64,000 nucleotides of DNA, taken from positions 744,001 through 808,000 of the forward strand of contig JADKJR010000001.1 in the NCBI GenBank assembly GCA_016720925.1. The letters are read 5' to 3'. Below, in pieces: positions 32,954-41,340 of the stretch. Source of the DNA: Betaproteobacteria bacterium. Its GTDB lineage: Bacteria; Pseudomonadota; Gammaproteobacteria; Burkholderiales; Usitatibacteraceae. A program made the position numbers and the translations under genes. Under the pieces are notes generated by a model. The model made no database searches, was not told where the DNA came from, and worked only from the letters and a program-made list of their open reading frames with translations. Position 1 is the first letter of the stretch. Every line of letters starts with the position of its first letter.

Positions 32954-33514
32954 CTACGCCGCGTCGTACGCTTGCTTCAGCCACGTCTTCAATTCCGCGT
33001 CCACGTCCTGGGTATTCGATAGCCGCACGCGGTGCGAAACCATCGCGCTAAAGCTGCCCGATGGTTCGAGTCGCGCGGTGGTTGCTTCGCCCTTCAGGTT
33101 GATGCCCAGATCGACGCGCGTGGCCGTTGTGGCCTGGATCAGCGCAAATTGCTTGTTGCGCCGGTAGCTCACGCAGGTTTTCTTCGGCGAGATTTCGACA
33201 TCGGCACCGAGTTTGTCCACGGCGGCCGTCACGGCGTCGTATATCGGCCGCAAGGCCGCCTTGGCGCCGGCATACTGGGCGCCGACCAGATCCCCTGCTG
33301 CGGGCGGTTTCTCCGCCGATTCGCGTGACCGTAGTGCAATACTGTTCGCATAGCCATGACCAAGTCCGTGTTCAGCCTTGAGCCAGGCGACGATCTCGCC
33401 GTGCCGTGCGAAATTTTTCTTGCGCGCCATCGTTACCCAGGCATCGAACGACCGGCCGGTGTTCTTTTCAAGGTTGGCTCGCATCGTCGCTTCCGCGTCT
33501 TCGATCTTTCCCAT
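32954..33514 (-). CDS. DUF4287/DUF5655 domain protein
   Basis: The 186-residue protein starts with EDAEATMRANLEKNTGRSFD and WVTMARKKNFARHGEIVAWL, a DUF4287 domain (a small helical DNA- or protein-associated fold of unknown role), followed after residue 75 by a DUF5655-like domain (PIYDAVTAAVDKLGADVEIS, KKTCVSYRRNKQFALIQATT). This domain pair is a common standalone bacterial gene. ATG at 33514. It precedes the SRPBCC-ArsR operon on the same strand but is 28 bases downstream of that gene pair's end, so co-transcription is possible. Confidence 0.85.
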   Translation of the reverse strand: MGKIEDAEATMRANLEKNTGRSFDAWVTMARKKNFARHGEIVAWLKAEHGLGHGYANSIALRSRESAEKPPAAGDLVGAQYAGAKAALRPIYDAVTAAVDKLGADVEISPKKTCVSYRRNKQFALIQATTATRVDLGINLKGEATTARLEPSGSFSAMVSHRVRLSNTQDVDAELKTWLKQAYDAA

Positions 33515-33542
33515 GGTTCGCTCTCCAGTTTGTCTTGAATGC

Positions 33543-34061
33543 CTACAACGGCCAGTTTTTCACACCTGACTTCTTCGGCAACACGAACTCCATGTACTTG
33601 AACATGAAGTACATGAGCCGTGTGCCGAAGGGCGGCTTGCCGGTTTCCACGACAGATTTCAGCGTGTTGACGATCATGCTGCCTCCGCCCTGCATGTCTT
33701 TTGCCGTCTTGCTGCCGAGCGGCATGCGGTCCACGGTCAACGTGCACTCGACACCGGCCGCCAGCTGTTTCAGTTCGTAAATCACTTCGCAATCCGGATC
33801 ATCGTATTGCGTGAATCGAAACGTGTGCGCAAACCGGGTCGGCGGCGTGAAATCGGTGATCTCGCCGACCACCATCACATATTTTCCCGAGCCGGTGCGC
33901 ATCTGGAATTTTTTCCCTGGCGAAAGCGCCTGCGCATGCAGCCACGCATTGAATACCGCTGCCTGGGCCTCTCCCTGCTTGGTCAATTCGCGCCATACCG
34001 CGTCAATGCTGCCATTGATGACGACCCGGAATATTGCCTTGGTGGTCTCGGCCATGCTCAT
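33543..34061 (-). CDS. SRPBCC family protein in ArsR operon
   Basis: This 172-residue protein is an AHSA1-like SRPBCC (FRVVINGSIDAVWRELTKQG; FTPPTRFAHTFRFTQYDDPD), with a longer C-terminal tail than the cassette homologues. It overlaps the stop of the upstream ArsR-type gene by four bases (ATGA), so the two form one operon. ArsR-SRPBCC pairs are widespread; the regulator probably senses a ligand related to that bound by the SRPBCC partner. ATG at 34061, or the second ATG at 34055. Confidence 0.85.
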   Translation of the reverse strand: MSMAETTKAIFRVVINGSIDAVWRELTKQGEAQAAVFNAWLHAQALSPGKKFQMRTGSGKYVMVVGEITDFTPPTRFAHTFRFTQYDDPDCEVIYELKQLAAGVECTLTVDRMPLGSKTAKDMQGGGSMIVNTLKSVVETGKPPFGTRLMYFMFKYMEFVLPKKSGVKNWPL

Positions 34062-34387
34062 CTCCTCCCTTTTTCAATGATGCGTTTGAGATCCGTCAGC
34101 CGCCCGGCCCAGAAGCGGCTGTATTGGTCAGTCCAGTCTTCATGCACTTGCTGTAGCGGTACCGCGTTGAAATAGAGCATCCGCTCGCGGCCGATACGCT
34201 CCGACACGACCAGGCCGGCGGCTTCCAGCACATCGATATGTTTCATGACGCCGATGCGTGAAAATGAAAAATGTTCAGCCACAAAATTCAGGTTGCAGCC
34301 CGGATGCTGGCGCACCACGTCCAGGATTGCGCGGCGCGGCTGGCTCGCCATCGCGTGAAACAGCAGATCGAGTTCGTCTTCGTTCAT
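34058..34387 (-). CDS. ArsR-family transcriptional regulator
   Basis: From ATG at 34387 the 109-residue protein reads NEDELDLLFHAMASQPRRAI, then the winged helix NFVAEHFSFSRIGVMKHIDV and LEAAGLVVSERIGRERMLYF, typical of the ArsR branch lacking metal-binding cysteines that accompanies SRPBCC genes. It is the first gene of the operon. A perfect GTAACC-N4-GGTTAC inverted repeat lies 15 bases upstream of the start and is the likely operator. An upstream TTG at 34438 is in frame but would span the operator. Confidence 0.87.
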   Translation of the reverse strand: MNEDELDLLFHAMASQPRRAILDVVRQHPGCNLNFVAEHFSFSRIGVMKHIDVLEAAGLVVSERIGRERMLYFNAVPLQQVHEDWTDQYSRFWAGRLTDLKRIIEKGRR

Positions 34388-34401
34388 CGGCAGCTTTATA
34401 G

Positions 34402-34417
34402 GTAACCGTATGGTTAC
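34402..34417. promoter_or_regulatory. Likely ArsR operator
   Basis: GTAACC (34402-34407) and GGTTAC (34412-34417) are perfect inverted repeats around GTAT. On the minus strand a TTGACA box (34434-34439) lies upstream, so the site would cover the -10 region and permit autorepression. Confidence 0.55.
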
Positions 34418-34504
34418 ACGACAATATTGCGTTGTCAAGCGGGTGCTGGCCTCCGCGCCGCTTTCCGGTGAGAATTGTCACCTGCCCTGCAAAGGAGAAG
34501 AAAA

Positions 34505-35119
34505 ATGCAACTTGTTGGCATGCTCGATTCCCCCTACGTCCGCCGTGTCGCCATTTCGATGAAACTGATGGGATTGCCTTTCGAACACCGTTCGCTATCG
34601 GTGTTTCGGCAGTATGCCGAGTTCCAGAAAATCAACCCGGTCGTGAAAGTGCCGACGCTGGTGTGCGATGACGGCGAAATCCTGATGGACTCGACGCTGA
34701 TCATTGATTACCTCGACGGACTGGTATCGGCCGATAAACGCCTGATGCCGGTGGATCCTGACGAACGGCGGCGCGCGTTAAGGAACATCGGGATCGCGCT
34801 GGTCGCCTGCGAAAAAGCCGTGCAACGTTTTTATGAACTTACGCTGCGTCCCGCTGACAAACAGCACGCACCATGGATCGATCGGGTGACACAGCAGATG
34901 GCGGCGGCGTTTGACGAGCTGGAAAAAATTGTTGGCGGCGCAGCGCCGTGGCTGCATGGCGAAAAACTGATGCAGGACGATATTTGCGTGGCCGTCGCCT
35001 GGCGCTTTACGCAATTTGTGATGCCCGATGTGATCGGTGTCACGCGCTATCCAGTGCTGGCGACGTTCTCGGATCGCGCGGAAGCGCTGCCCGAATTCAA
35101 GGCGACGCCATTGGATTAG
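34505..35119 (+). CDS. Glutathione S-transferase family protein
   Basis: The 204-residue protein has the thioredoxin-like N-terminal GST domain (GMLDSPYVRRVAISMKLMGL, then VPTLVCDDGEILMDSTLIID with the cis-Pro and DS glutathione-binding pair) and an all-helical C-terminal domain. It resembles the small bacterial GSTs of the YfcF/GstB group. ATG at 34505 follows GGAGAAG. It is divergent from the ArsR operon, sharing the intergenic region, so ArsR might also control it. Substrate unknown. Confidence 0.88.
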   Translation: MQLVGMLDSPYVRRVAISMKLMGLPFEHRSLSVFRQYAEFQKINPVVKVPTLVCDDGEILMDSTLIIDYLDGLVSADKRLMPVDPDERRRALRNIGIALVACEKAVQRFYELTLRPADKQHAPWIDRVTQQMAAAFDELEKIVGGAAPWLHGEKLMQDDICVAVAWRFTQFVMPDVIGVTRYPVLATFSDRAEALPEFKATPLD

Positions 35120-35246
35120 TTCTTCTATTTTCACTGCGGGTATCACATTCGCATTGCAATCGCATTGCACCCACACCGCACCCGCATCGCAGGATGTTTT
35201 GTTCACAAGCTGGAAATTCCGAGCCGCAACCCCATTGTTGAAAAGT

Positions 35247-36323
35247 ATGAAAAAGACCTTTCTGTTTGCGATATTCCTGTCATTGATCACCGGCGGCACG
35301 CTGATATACGCCGAGCGATCCGCCGAGAAGTCCGTGGAGCCGCGGGCCGTCACCCCGCGCGGACCGCTGCAGGAGTCTGAAAAAAGCCTGGTGACATTGT
35401 TTGAGCAAGCCGCGCCGTCGGTGGCCTACATCACCACCGAGCGCGTGGAGCAAACCGGCTTCTTTTCGGTCGGCGTCGCACAAGGCGCGGGCAGCGCGTT
35501 CATCTGGGATAGCGCCGGGCATGTCGTCACCAACTTTCACGTCATCGATAACGCCCGCAAGATCATGGTGCGGCTTGACGCCGGCAAGGATGCGGTTCCC
35601 GCCGAATATGTCGGCGGTGCGCCGGAATACGATCTGGCGGTCGTCAAGCTGAAAACCATTCCACCGGGATTGCGGCCCATCCCGCTCGGTACGTCGCGCG
35701 ATTTGAAAGTGGGCCAATCGGTGATCGCCATCGGTAACCCGTTCGGATTTTCGCGCACCCTGACCAGCGGCATTATTTCCGCGCTGGACCGCTATCTGCC
35801 CACGCAAAGTTATGCCGAAATTGCCGGCGCCATCCAGACCGATGCCGCCATCAATCCGGGCAATTCCGGCGGGCCGCTTCTCGACAGCGCCGGCAGGCTG
35901 ATCGGTGTGAACACCGCGATCCGTTCATCGTCCGGCAGCTCGGCCGGTGTGGGCTTTTCGATTCCCGTCGATCTGGTCAATCGCATCGTGCCGCAATTGA
36001 TCGCACGCGGACGCGCGGCCAGCCCCGGCATCGGCGTCGTTCCCTACGATCCATTTGTCGTGGCGCGCAACGGCATCAAGGGTGTGGTGGTGAATGGGCT
36101 GCGCGCCGGAACGCCCGCCGCCCAGGCCGCATTGAAACCCCTGAGCCGCAATGGCGAACTCGGCGACGTCATTACCGCCGTGAATGGCCGGCCGGTGGAA
36201 ACGCTGTCGACTTTCGTCGCCGAACTGGATCGCGCCGGCATCGGCAATGTTGCCGAGTTCACGATTGAGCGCGATGGCAAGGCCCGCAGGGAAAAAATCC
36301 GCGTCATTGACGCGTCGCGGTAG
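35247..36323 (+). CDS. Periplasmic trypsin-like serine protease (DegQ/HtrA family)
   Basis: The 358-residue protein starts with a membrane anchor or signal (KKTFLFAIFLSLITGGTLIY) and has the HtrA catalytic triad: His98 (TNFHVID), Asp129 (APEYDLAVVKL) and Ser207 (NPGNSGGPLL). One PDZ domain follows (about residues 255-355, GVVVNGLRAGTPAAQAALKP). One PDZ and an N-terminal anchor are like DegS or a short DegQ. It would degrade or sense misfolded envelope proteins. ATG at 35247 is the first start before the signal; upstream in-frame codons overlap the GST gene. Confidence 0.9.
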   Translation: MKKTFLFAIFLSLITGGTLIYAERSAEKSVEPRAVTPRGPLQESEKSLVTLFEQAAPSVAYITTERVEQTGFFSVGVAQGAGSAFIWDSAGHVVTNFHVIDNARKIMVRLDAGKDAVPAEYVGGAPEYDLAVVKLKTIPPGLRPIPLGTSRDLKVGQSVIAIGNPFGFSRTLTSGIISALDRYLPTQSYAEIAGAIQTDAAINPGNSGGPLLDSAGRLIGVNTAIRSSSGSSAGVGFSIPVDLVNRIVPQLIARGRAASPGIGVVPYDPFVVARNGIKGVVVNGLRAGTPAAQAALKPLSRNGELGDVITAVNGRPVETLSTFVAELDRAGIGNVAEFTIERDGKARREKIRVIDASR

Positions 36324-36776
36324 GCCCCTACAGCTTTTGCAGCGGCCCGTCGAGGTAGGCGGGGAATTCTGGTACGTGTGTCCCGCCGGGCGAGTGCGAA
36401 TCTGCTTGCGTTCTGGGAGCGGAGCCGTGGGATCAAGACCTGTGGGGGCGATGCGGGCGCGGGCGGGCGGCAGCTGGCGCGTCCGGCCGAGCGACGCCCA
36501 CCGGGGGGGGGGGGGGGGGGGGGACACGCCAGCGCCTCTGCTTTCGGCATAGTCAAGAACAAGTCCGCCGGTAGAAATCGACGCTGGTCACCAGTTTCAG
36601 ATACCGATCCCGGAAAAATGACGCGCCGCAACCGGCACGGTTTCTCTTCACCCGGAATAGAAAAAGCGAGTCTGCCGCCAGCGGTACGGGATGGAAGATC
36701 AGGAATTCCTGGCGATACGCCAGATACGCCACGCCGGCAGCCAGCATGCCGTCCGGCGCGCGCGACCGTTGCCGGA
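36324..36776. other. Noncoding stretch with poly-G tract
   Basis: These 453 bases contain no gene with recognizable features. On the minus strand a frame (LAYRQEFLIFHPVPLAADSL, ending near 36553) may be a worn protein remnant. A run of 21 G lies at 36503-36523. Confidence 0.4.
36503..36523 (+). repeat. Poly-G tract (21 G)
   Basis: Twenty-one consecutive G lie between the protease gene and the convergent DUF1993 gene. Such tracts are unstable in replication and hard to sequence, so the true length is uncertain. Confidence 0.8.
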
Positions 36777-37283
36777 TCAGAAGCTGCCAAGATAATCCAT
36801 CTTGCCCACGTCCACGCCGTGATGACGCAGGATGGCGTAGGTCGTCATGACATGAAAGTAGAAATTCGGCAACGCCCAATGCAGCAGATAGTCCTGGCCC
36901 TTGAAATGCATTTCCTTGCCGCCAGGCAGGATGGTGATGTCGCGATCTTCCTGGCCATCGATATCGGCCAGCTTGAGGGTCGAAAGAAACGCCAGCGTTT
37001 TGTCGATACGCGCATATACATCCGCGAACGTGACCTCGGTGTCGTCGTATTTCGGAATCTCCTGACCGGCCAGGCGCGCGCACGCACCCTTCGCCACGTC
37101 GGTGGCGATCTGCACTTGCTTCGTCAGGGTGTACATGTTGAGTTGGAGCCGCGCGCCCAGCAGCACCGCGGGCTCGATCTTTTTCGCCTGTGCATACGCC
37201 TCGCCCTTTTGCAGGATCGTTTTCAGGTTGCCGAGCATTTTCTGGAAGACGGGTACGGAAGACTGATACAGGGTTACGGTCAT
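36777..37283 (-). CDS. DUF1993 family protein
   Basis: The 168-residue protein begins MTVTLYQSSVPVFQKMLGNL and contains GARLQLNMYTLTKQVQIATD, DIDGQEDRDITILPGGKEMH and YLLHWALPNFYFHVMTTYAI, matching the DUF1993 pattern (a DinB-like four-helix bundle of unknown role). The His near HWALPNFYFH could be metal ligands as in DinB folds. ATG at 37283; the longer frame upstream has no ribosome site. Confidence 0.87.
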   Translation of the reverse strand: MTVTLYQSSVPVFQKMLGNLKTILQKGEAYAQAKKIEPAVLLGARLQLNMYTLTKQVQIATDVAKGACARLAGQEIPKYDDTEVTFADVYARIDKTLAFLSTLKLADIDGQEDRDITILPGGKEMHFKGQDYLLHWALPNFYFHVMTTYAILRHHGVDVGKMDYLGSF

Positions 37284-37623
37284 GTGAGGCGCCTTCAAGG
37301 GTAAGCGTGCCGGTGGGGTTGCAGGGCGGGTGTGGTGGTTGCGAGGAATTCTAGCAGGGCGTGGCGCGCCCATGATGCGTCCGGTTTCCGTCACGACACG
37401 CCACAACACGCCACGAGTCAAAATCCGCGCCGGGAACTTGTCGCGTCGAACAACGGAAATACCAACGTCATCGCGCCAATGCACGCTTCCTTCAAGTCGG
37501 TGAAATGACATTTCGCCCAATGTTTTCTGCGCTTTGTCGCAATCCACTTTGGCGCGCGGGCGGGCCGATCTAAAGTGCAGGCACTGCCAGCCAAGGGAGC
37601 CAATCATCAAACTTGAAAGTCAC
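37284..37623. other. Intergenic region, nothing recognised
   Basis: About 340 bases between divergent genes. It must hold promoters for the DUF1993 gene and the small protein at 37624, but no boxes stand out clearly. Confidence 0.3.
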
Positions 37624-37839
37624 ATGGAGCAAATCATGAAAAATTTCCTGAACGTTCATTCACGCCAGTCCAATAGTTTTGTCGCCACCGCATTTGGTGT
37701 GGTGATGGCTGTCCTGCTGATCGGCAGTTACGAAGCGACACATTCCGTCGCCGACAGCGAAATGACGGTTGCGCATACCGCACAATCCGGCACGGTGGTG
37801 CGCATGGAAACCATCGTCGTCACCGCAAAACGCGGCTAG
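37624..37839 (+). CDS. Small membrane-anchored protein ending in a TonB-box-like motif
   Basis: The 71-residue protein has one hydrophobic helix (FVATAFGVVMAVLLIGSYEA) after a short basic N terminus, then about 35 polar residues ending METIVVTAKRG. The EEIVVTAxKR-type string is the N-terminal TonB box of TonB-dependent receptors; here it stands alone at the C terminus of a small anchored protein facing the periplasm. No named family. ATG at 37624 (or 37636) lies next to an AAGGGAGCC site. It precedes the esterase gene by 160 bases on the same strand. Confidence 0.6.
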   Translation: MEQIMKNFLNVHSRQSNSFVATAFGVVMAVLLIGSYEATHSVADSEMTVAHTAQSGTVVRMETIVVTAKRG

Positions 37840-37999
37840 TCGCGCAAGTCGTTCGCTGCCACGGCACGCCGGCCCGGCACCAGGGGACGCTCTGCGATAA
37901 TACGGAAACACGCCACGAAGTTTTTCGACGAACATCCCCGCAATTCTTCGTGCGCCCGTTTCCAGCAACAGTGATTCGTATTTTTCCGGAGCATCCCGC

Positions 38000-39109
38000 A
38001 TGGCACTGAAACGACCCGCCTGGCCGCAAGGCCGCACCGTCATTCTGGAACACACCTCGCGCATCCTCGCCGACAACGCCCTCGGTGATCCGTATCAACG
38101 CAAGCTGGCGGTCTGGCTGCCGCCCCAATACGATGAGTTGGCCACCCACAAGCGTGGCAAAAAATTCCCGGTGCTGTTTGACCTCGTCGGATTCATGGGC
38201 TCGGGCTTCAGTCACGTGAACTGGCGAAATCTCGACGAGAATATTCCCGAGCGCGCGGCGCGGCTGATTCATGAAGGCAAGATGGGCCCGGCGATTCTGG
38301 TATTTCCCGACTGCTTCACCGCGCTGGGCGGCAACCAGTACATCAATTCGTCCGCGATAGGCAACTACGCCGATTACCTTACCAAGGAGTTGATTCCGTT
38401 CGTCGACCGCGAATTTCGCACGGCGGCCTCGCGCGAGCATCGCGGCTGCTTCGGCAAATCATCCGGTGGCTACGGCGCCATTATTCACGGGATGAAGTAC
38501 GCGAAATACTGGGGTGCGGTGGCGAGCCACTCCGGCGACGCCTATTTTGATTTTGTGTACATGAAGGATTGGCCGGGCACGCTCACGGAAATCATGAAGC
38601 ATCGCAAGATCAAGCGCGTGGCGGGTGCGATCAATGTGGCACGGGAAGAAAAGGGCGCGGCACTCGGCATCGACGATGGCCGCGTGAAAAACTTTCTCGA
38701 TCATGTCTGGAAAAAGGAAAAGCTGTCGGATGCGGAAGGACATGCACTGATGATCCTCGCCATGGCCGCCAGTTACGATCCCGACCCCAAGGTGCCGCTG
38801 GGCTTTCGCCTGCCGTTCAACCTGGAGACCGGCGAGCGCATCGAAGCCCGCTGGAACGCGTGGCTGAAACACGATCCGATCAATCTCGTGAGCAAACACG
38901 CTGGCAGCCTGAAATCGCTCAAGGGAATATTCATCGATTGCGGCTGGCGCGATCAATACAGCATCCACTTCGGCGCGCGCATTCTGTCGAAGCGGCTTGC
39001 GGCGGCGCGTGTCAAACATGTGTACGAGGAATTTGACGATACGCATTCCAGCATCGATTACCGCATGGATCGGAGTTTGCCGTTTCTTTACAAGGCACTG
39101 AAACCATGA
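38000..39109 (+). CDS. Esterase, alpha/beta hydrolase (esterase D-like)
   Basis: The 369-residue protein has the alpha/beta-hydrolase nucleophile elbow G-K-S154-S-G in FGKSSGGYGAIIHGMKYAKY and an early KLAVWLPPQYDELATH typical of the esterase D/antigen 85-like family. A late His (FDDTHSSIDYRMDRSLPFL) likely completes the triad. No signal peptide, so probably cytoplasmic. ATG at 38000 fits an upstream GGAGCATCC. It ends just before a short gap and the repeat at 39267. Confidence 0.86.
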   Translation: MALKRPAWPQGRTVILEHTSRILADNALGDPYQRKLAVWLPPQYDELATHKRGKKFPVLFDLVGFMGSGFSHVNWRNLDENIPERAARLIHEGKMGPAILVFPDCFTALGGNQYINSSAIGNYADYLTKELIPFVDREFRTAASREHRGCFGKSSGGYGAIIHGMKYAKYWGAVASHSGDAYFDFVYMKDWPGTLTEIMKHRKIKRVAGAINVAREEKGAALGIDDGRVKNFLDHVWKKEKLSDAEGHALMILAMAASYDPDPKVPLGFRLPFNLETGERIEARWNAWLKHDPINLVSKHAGSLKSLKGIFIDCGWRDQYSIHFGARILSKRLAAARVKHVYEEFDDTHSSIDYRMDRSLPFLYKALKP

Positions 39110-39266
39110 AGCCTTGATGCGGGGCGACGCCGCCGAAATCTGAATCGACCGTGGCCCGCATTGAGCGCAGCGAAATGCGGGGGCGATTTCGAACGCAGCG
39201 AAGTTCCCGGAATACTCTTCGCTGCTTCCGGGATCTGCAACCAGAGTCTGGCCAAGTTAATTGGCA

Positions 39267-39334
39267 AAACCCTAGCACTGGTGCGGCGTTCCGGGCGAAA
39301 AGGCCTGAAACGCCGCTCCAGTGCTAGGGTTTTA
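39267..39334. repeat. Dispersed palindromic repeat, copy 4 (most symmetric)
   Basis: AAAACCCTAGCACTGG at the left is the exact reverse complement of CCAGTGCTAGGGTTTT at the right. The interior contains GGCGTTCCGGGCGAAAAGG and CCTGAAACGCCG. It sits between the ends of two convergent genes and may serve as a bidirectional terminator. Confidence 0.8.
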
Positions 39335-39342
39335 CATCAAAA

Positions 39343-40545
39343 TTAATGGTAATGCACCGCTGCGGTCTCCGCTTCTTCCGGCAATTCCGGGTGCACCATT
39401 TCGCTGTCTGCATCGGCAAACAGCGGCGCGCCGCAGTCTTCGCAAAACTCCGGCGCAAACAGTCCGCTCAATTTCGTGACTTCGCCGATCTTGCATTCGG
39501 CCAGAACCGTCTCAACATCCTGCGCGGGGGCCGGTTGCGATTCATCGTCCTCGCGCCCGAACAGGGGCCAGACAATGCCGTGCACGACGTCATCCTGCCC
39601 GCGCTGCGTGAAGGCGATGCGGTATTCGTCGACGCGTTGCTCGCCGAATCCGGCGACGATGGCGCGAAGCTGCGGGGCGGTGGTCTTGAGCGTGTTTTCG
39701 AGATAGCCGACGGCGGCGCGAATCGCGTAGGGGCGCACGCGGCGATCGGACTCGCGGCAGTTGACGAAATAGGCATCGGGCAGCAGGGACTCGAACGCGC
39801 AGCCTGGCAGCAGGCGCGACAGGTTCGGGCGGCACTGGGCAATCCAGCGTTCGAGGCCATCGCTGCGCGTCATGCGCTCGGCGGGCTTTTCAATTTCCTG
39901 CCAGCGGAAAAACGCCTTGCCATGCGGAACCGCGACACCTGCCAGCAGGAAGCGGGTATCGGCGAGCAATGGCGCGGTCTCGGGCATTTTCGCAAAATCG
40001 AATCGCGGCGATGTGCCGGACACAGCCGCTTCGCTAAGCTTGACCGCCATTTTATGGACACTCGAAAAATCACGCGGCATCTGGTCGATGCTATAAAGAT
40101 AGGGGCTCATGCATGCGCGCGCGCCCTCGGCGAGCACGTGGCCGTGCAGTTGCGGGAGGATGGCCTCGACCGCGTCCTTGGGGATCGGGCCGGATGGCAC
40201 CGCATATCGCGACCATGCCACCAAGGGCATGGCCAGCAGCAGAATGTCCCAGCGTGCGCCATTGACCTCGATGACCGTGGATTCGGCACAGGCTTCCACC
40301 AGTTCGATCAGCACATCATGCGCGGCGAGATTGCTCTGAAACGTATGGTCGAGTGCGGACTCCAGTGCCGCATCGTTGCCGGCGGCCATCAGCTTGCCGG
40401 CCAGTGCGGTGATGCCGGCCTCCCAATACACGTCCTCGGCGCGGCTGCCGGAGGCAACCAGTCCGGTGGAAAGTCCGATCAGTTTCTCGGCGTCGCGGGT
40501 GAGGCGGAGAGGGGATTTGCTGCGTTGGCGTTTCATTGCGTTCAA
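39343..40545 (-). CDS. DUF2863 family protein
   Basis: This 400-residue protein starts MKRQRSKSPLRLTRDAEKLI after a second ATG and contains LSEAAVSGTSPRFDFAKMPE, ADTRFLLAGVAVPHGKAFFR and a C-terminal CEDCGAPLFADADSEMVHPE. It matches, to my recollection, DUF2863, a cytoplasmic family almost confined to Betaproteobacteria. The C-terminal FCEDCGAPLF segment could bind metal. Function unknown. ATG at 40545 or the ATG three codons on. Confidence 0.86.
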   Translation of the reverse strand: MNAMKRQRSKSPLRLTRDAEKLIGLSTGLVASGSRAEDVYWEAGITALAGKLMAAGNDAALESALDHTFQSNLAAHDVLIELVEACAESTVIEVNGARWDILLLAMPLVAWSRYAVPSGPIPKDAVEAILPQLHGHVLAEGARACMSPYLYSIDQMPRDFSSVHKMAVKLSEAAVSGTSPRFDFAKMPETAPLLADTRFLLAGVAVPHGKAFFRWQEIEKPAERMTRSDGLERWIAQCRPNLSRLLPGCAFESLLPDAYFVNCRESDRRVRPYAIRAAVGYLENTLKTTAPQLRAIVAGFGEQRVDEYRIAFTQRGQDDVVHGIVWPLFGREDDESQPAPAQDVETVLAECKIGEVTKLSGLFAPEFCEDCGAPLFADADSEMVHPELPEEAETAAVHYH

Positions 40546-40806
40546 TCGTTGGTGCGAGAGAATAGATTATATCTGTACCGGAAGTGCGCTGCCCTTTGTG
40601 AGAGCGGATGCGAGACGGGCTTGTGTCGTACTTCCAGTCGCCGGCCGGTGATGTCATTTGGGTACCTGCTTAAACGTGTTTGCCAATGACGAAGGACGTA
40701 ATGGGCAGGATGCAACGATAGCCTGTCAAGTTGGCATAAAATTGTTGCGCGTGAATGTCTGTCATTGGTGACGTGAATACGAGTGACGGCAACTGAGAGG
40801 AACCGG

Positions 40807-41340
40807 ATGAAATTATTCAAGTTCATTGCGCTGGGCGTATTGGGGCTGTTCGCATTGTTCGGCTTGTTCAGCTTCACTTTATCCAGCAGCTATAAAGTGG
40901 AACGATCCATCGACATCAACGCGCCGATGGAAACCGTCTATCCGCTGGTGTACGACCCGAAAGCGTGGGCACGCTGGAGCGTGTGGAGCCGCCGCGATCC
41001 CGCCATGAAATTTACGTATACCGGTGCGCCGGCAGGCGTTGGCGCCAAGTGGTCCTGGCAGTCGAAATCCGAGGGCAGCGGCAGCATGGAATTCACCGGC
41101 GCGGAATTCAACAAGAATGTCGCGTACAAGGTGTCGTTCGCGGCATTTGACGCCGTCATGTCCGGCCGCCTGGAATTTTCTCCCGCGGTCAAAGGGGTGC
41201 GGGTAACGTGGATCGCCACCGGCGACGTGGGCGCCAATCCGCTGATGCGATACTTCGCGTTGGCAATGGAAGGCATACAGGGGCCGGACTTTGACGGTGG
41301 CCTCACCAATCTCAAACAACTGGCGGAGAAATCGCAATGA
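40807..41340 (+). CDS. Membrane-anchored SRPBCC (polyketide cyclase-like) protein
   Basis: The 177-residue protein has an N-terminal anchor (FIALGVLGLFALFGLFSFTL) followed by an SRPBCC domain (YKVERSIDINAPMETVYPLV; WARWSVWSRRDPAMKFTYTG). Anchored SRPBCC proteins of this plan are common and uncharacterized; lipid or hydrophobic ligand binding in the periplasm is plausible. ATG at 40807 after GAGAGGAACC. Its stop overlaps the start of the YHS lipoprotein gene (ATGA), so the two are coupled. Confidence 0.87.
   Translation: MKLFKFIALGVLGLFALFGLFSFTLSSSYKVERSIDINAPMETVYPLVYDPKAWARWSVWSRRDPAMKFTYTGAPAGVGAKWSWQSKSEGSGSMEFTGAEFNKNVAYKVSFAAFDAVMSGRLEFSPAVKGVRVTWIATGDVGANPLMRYFALAMEGIQGPDFDGGLTNLKQLAEKSQ

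Noticed and set aside
36324..36776. Minus-strand frame extending across the poly-G tract (proline run)
   Set aside because: The proline run is an artefact of the G tract, and the flanks show no protein family.
39346..40689. 447-residue plus-strand frame over the DUF2863 gene
   Set aside because: It is antisense to a recognizable family and has no ribosome site or domain pattern; GC-rich shadow.
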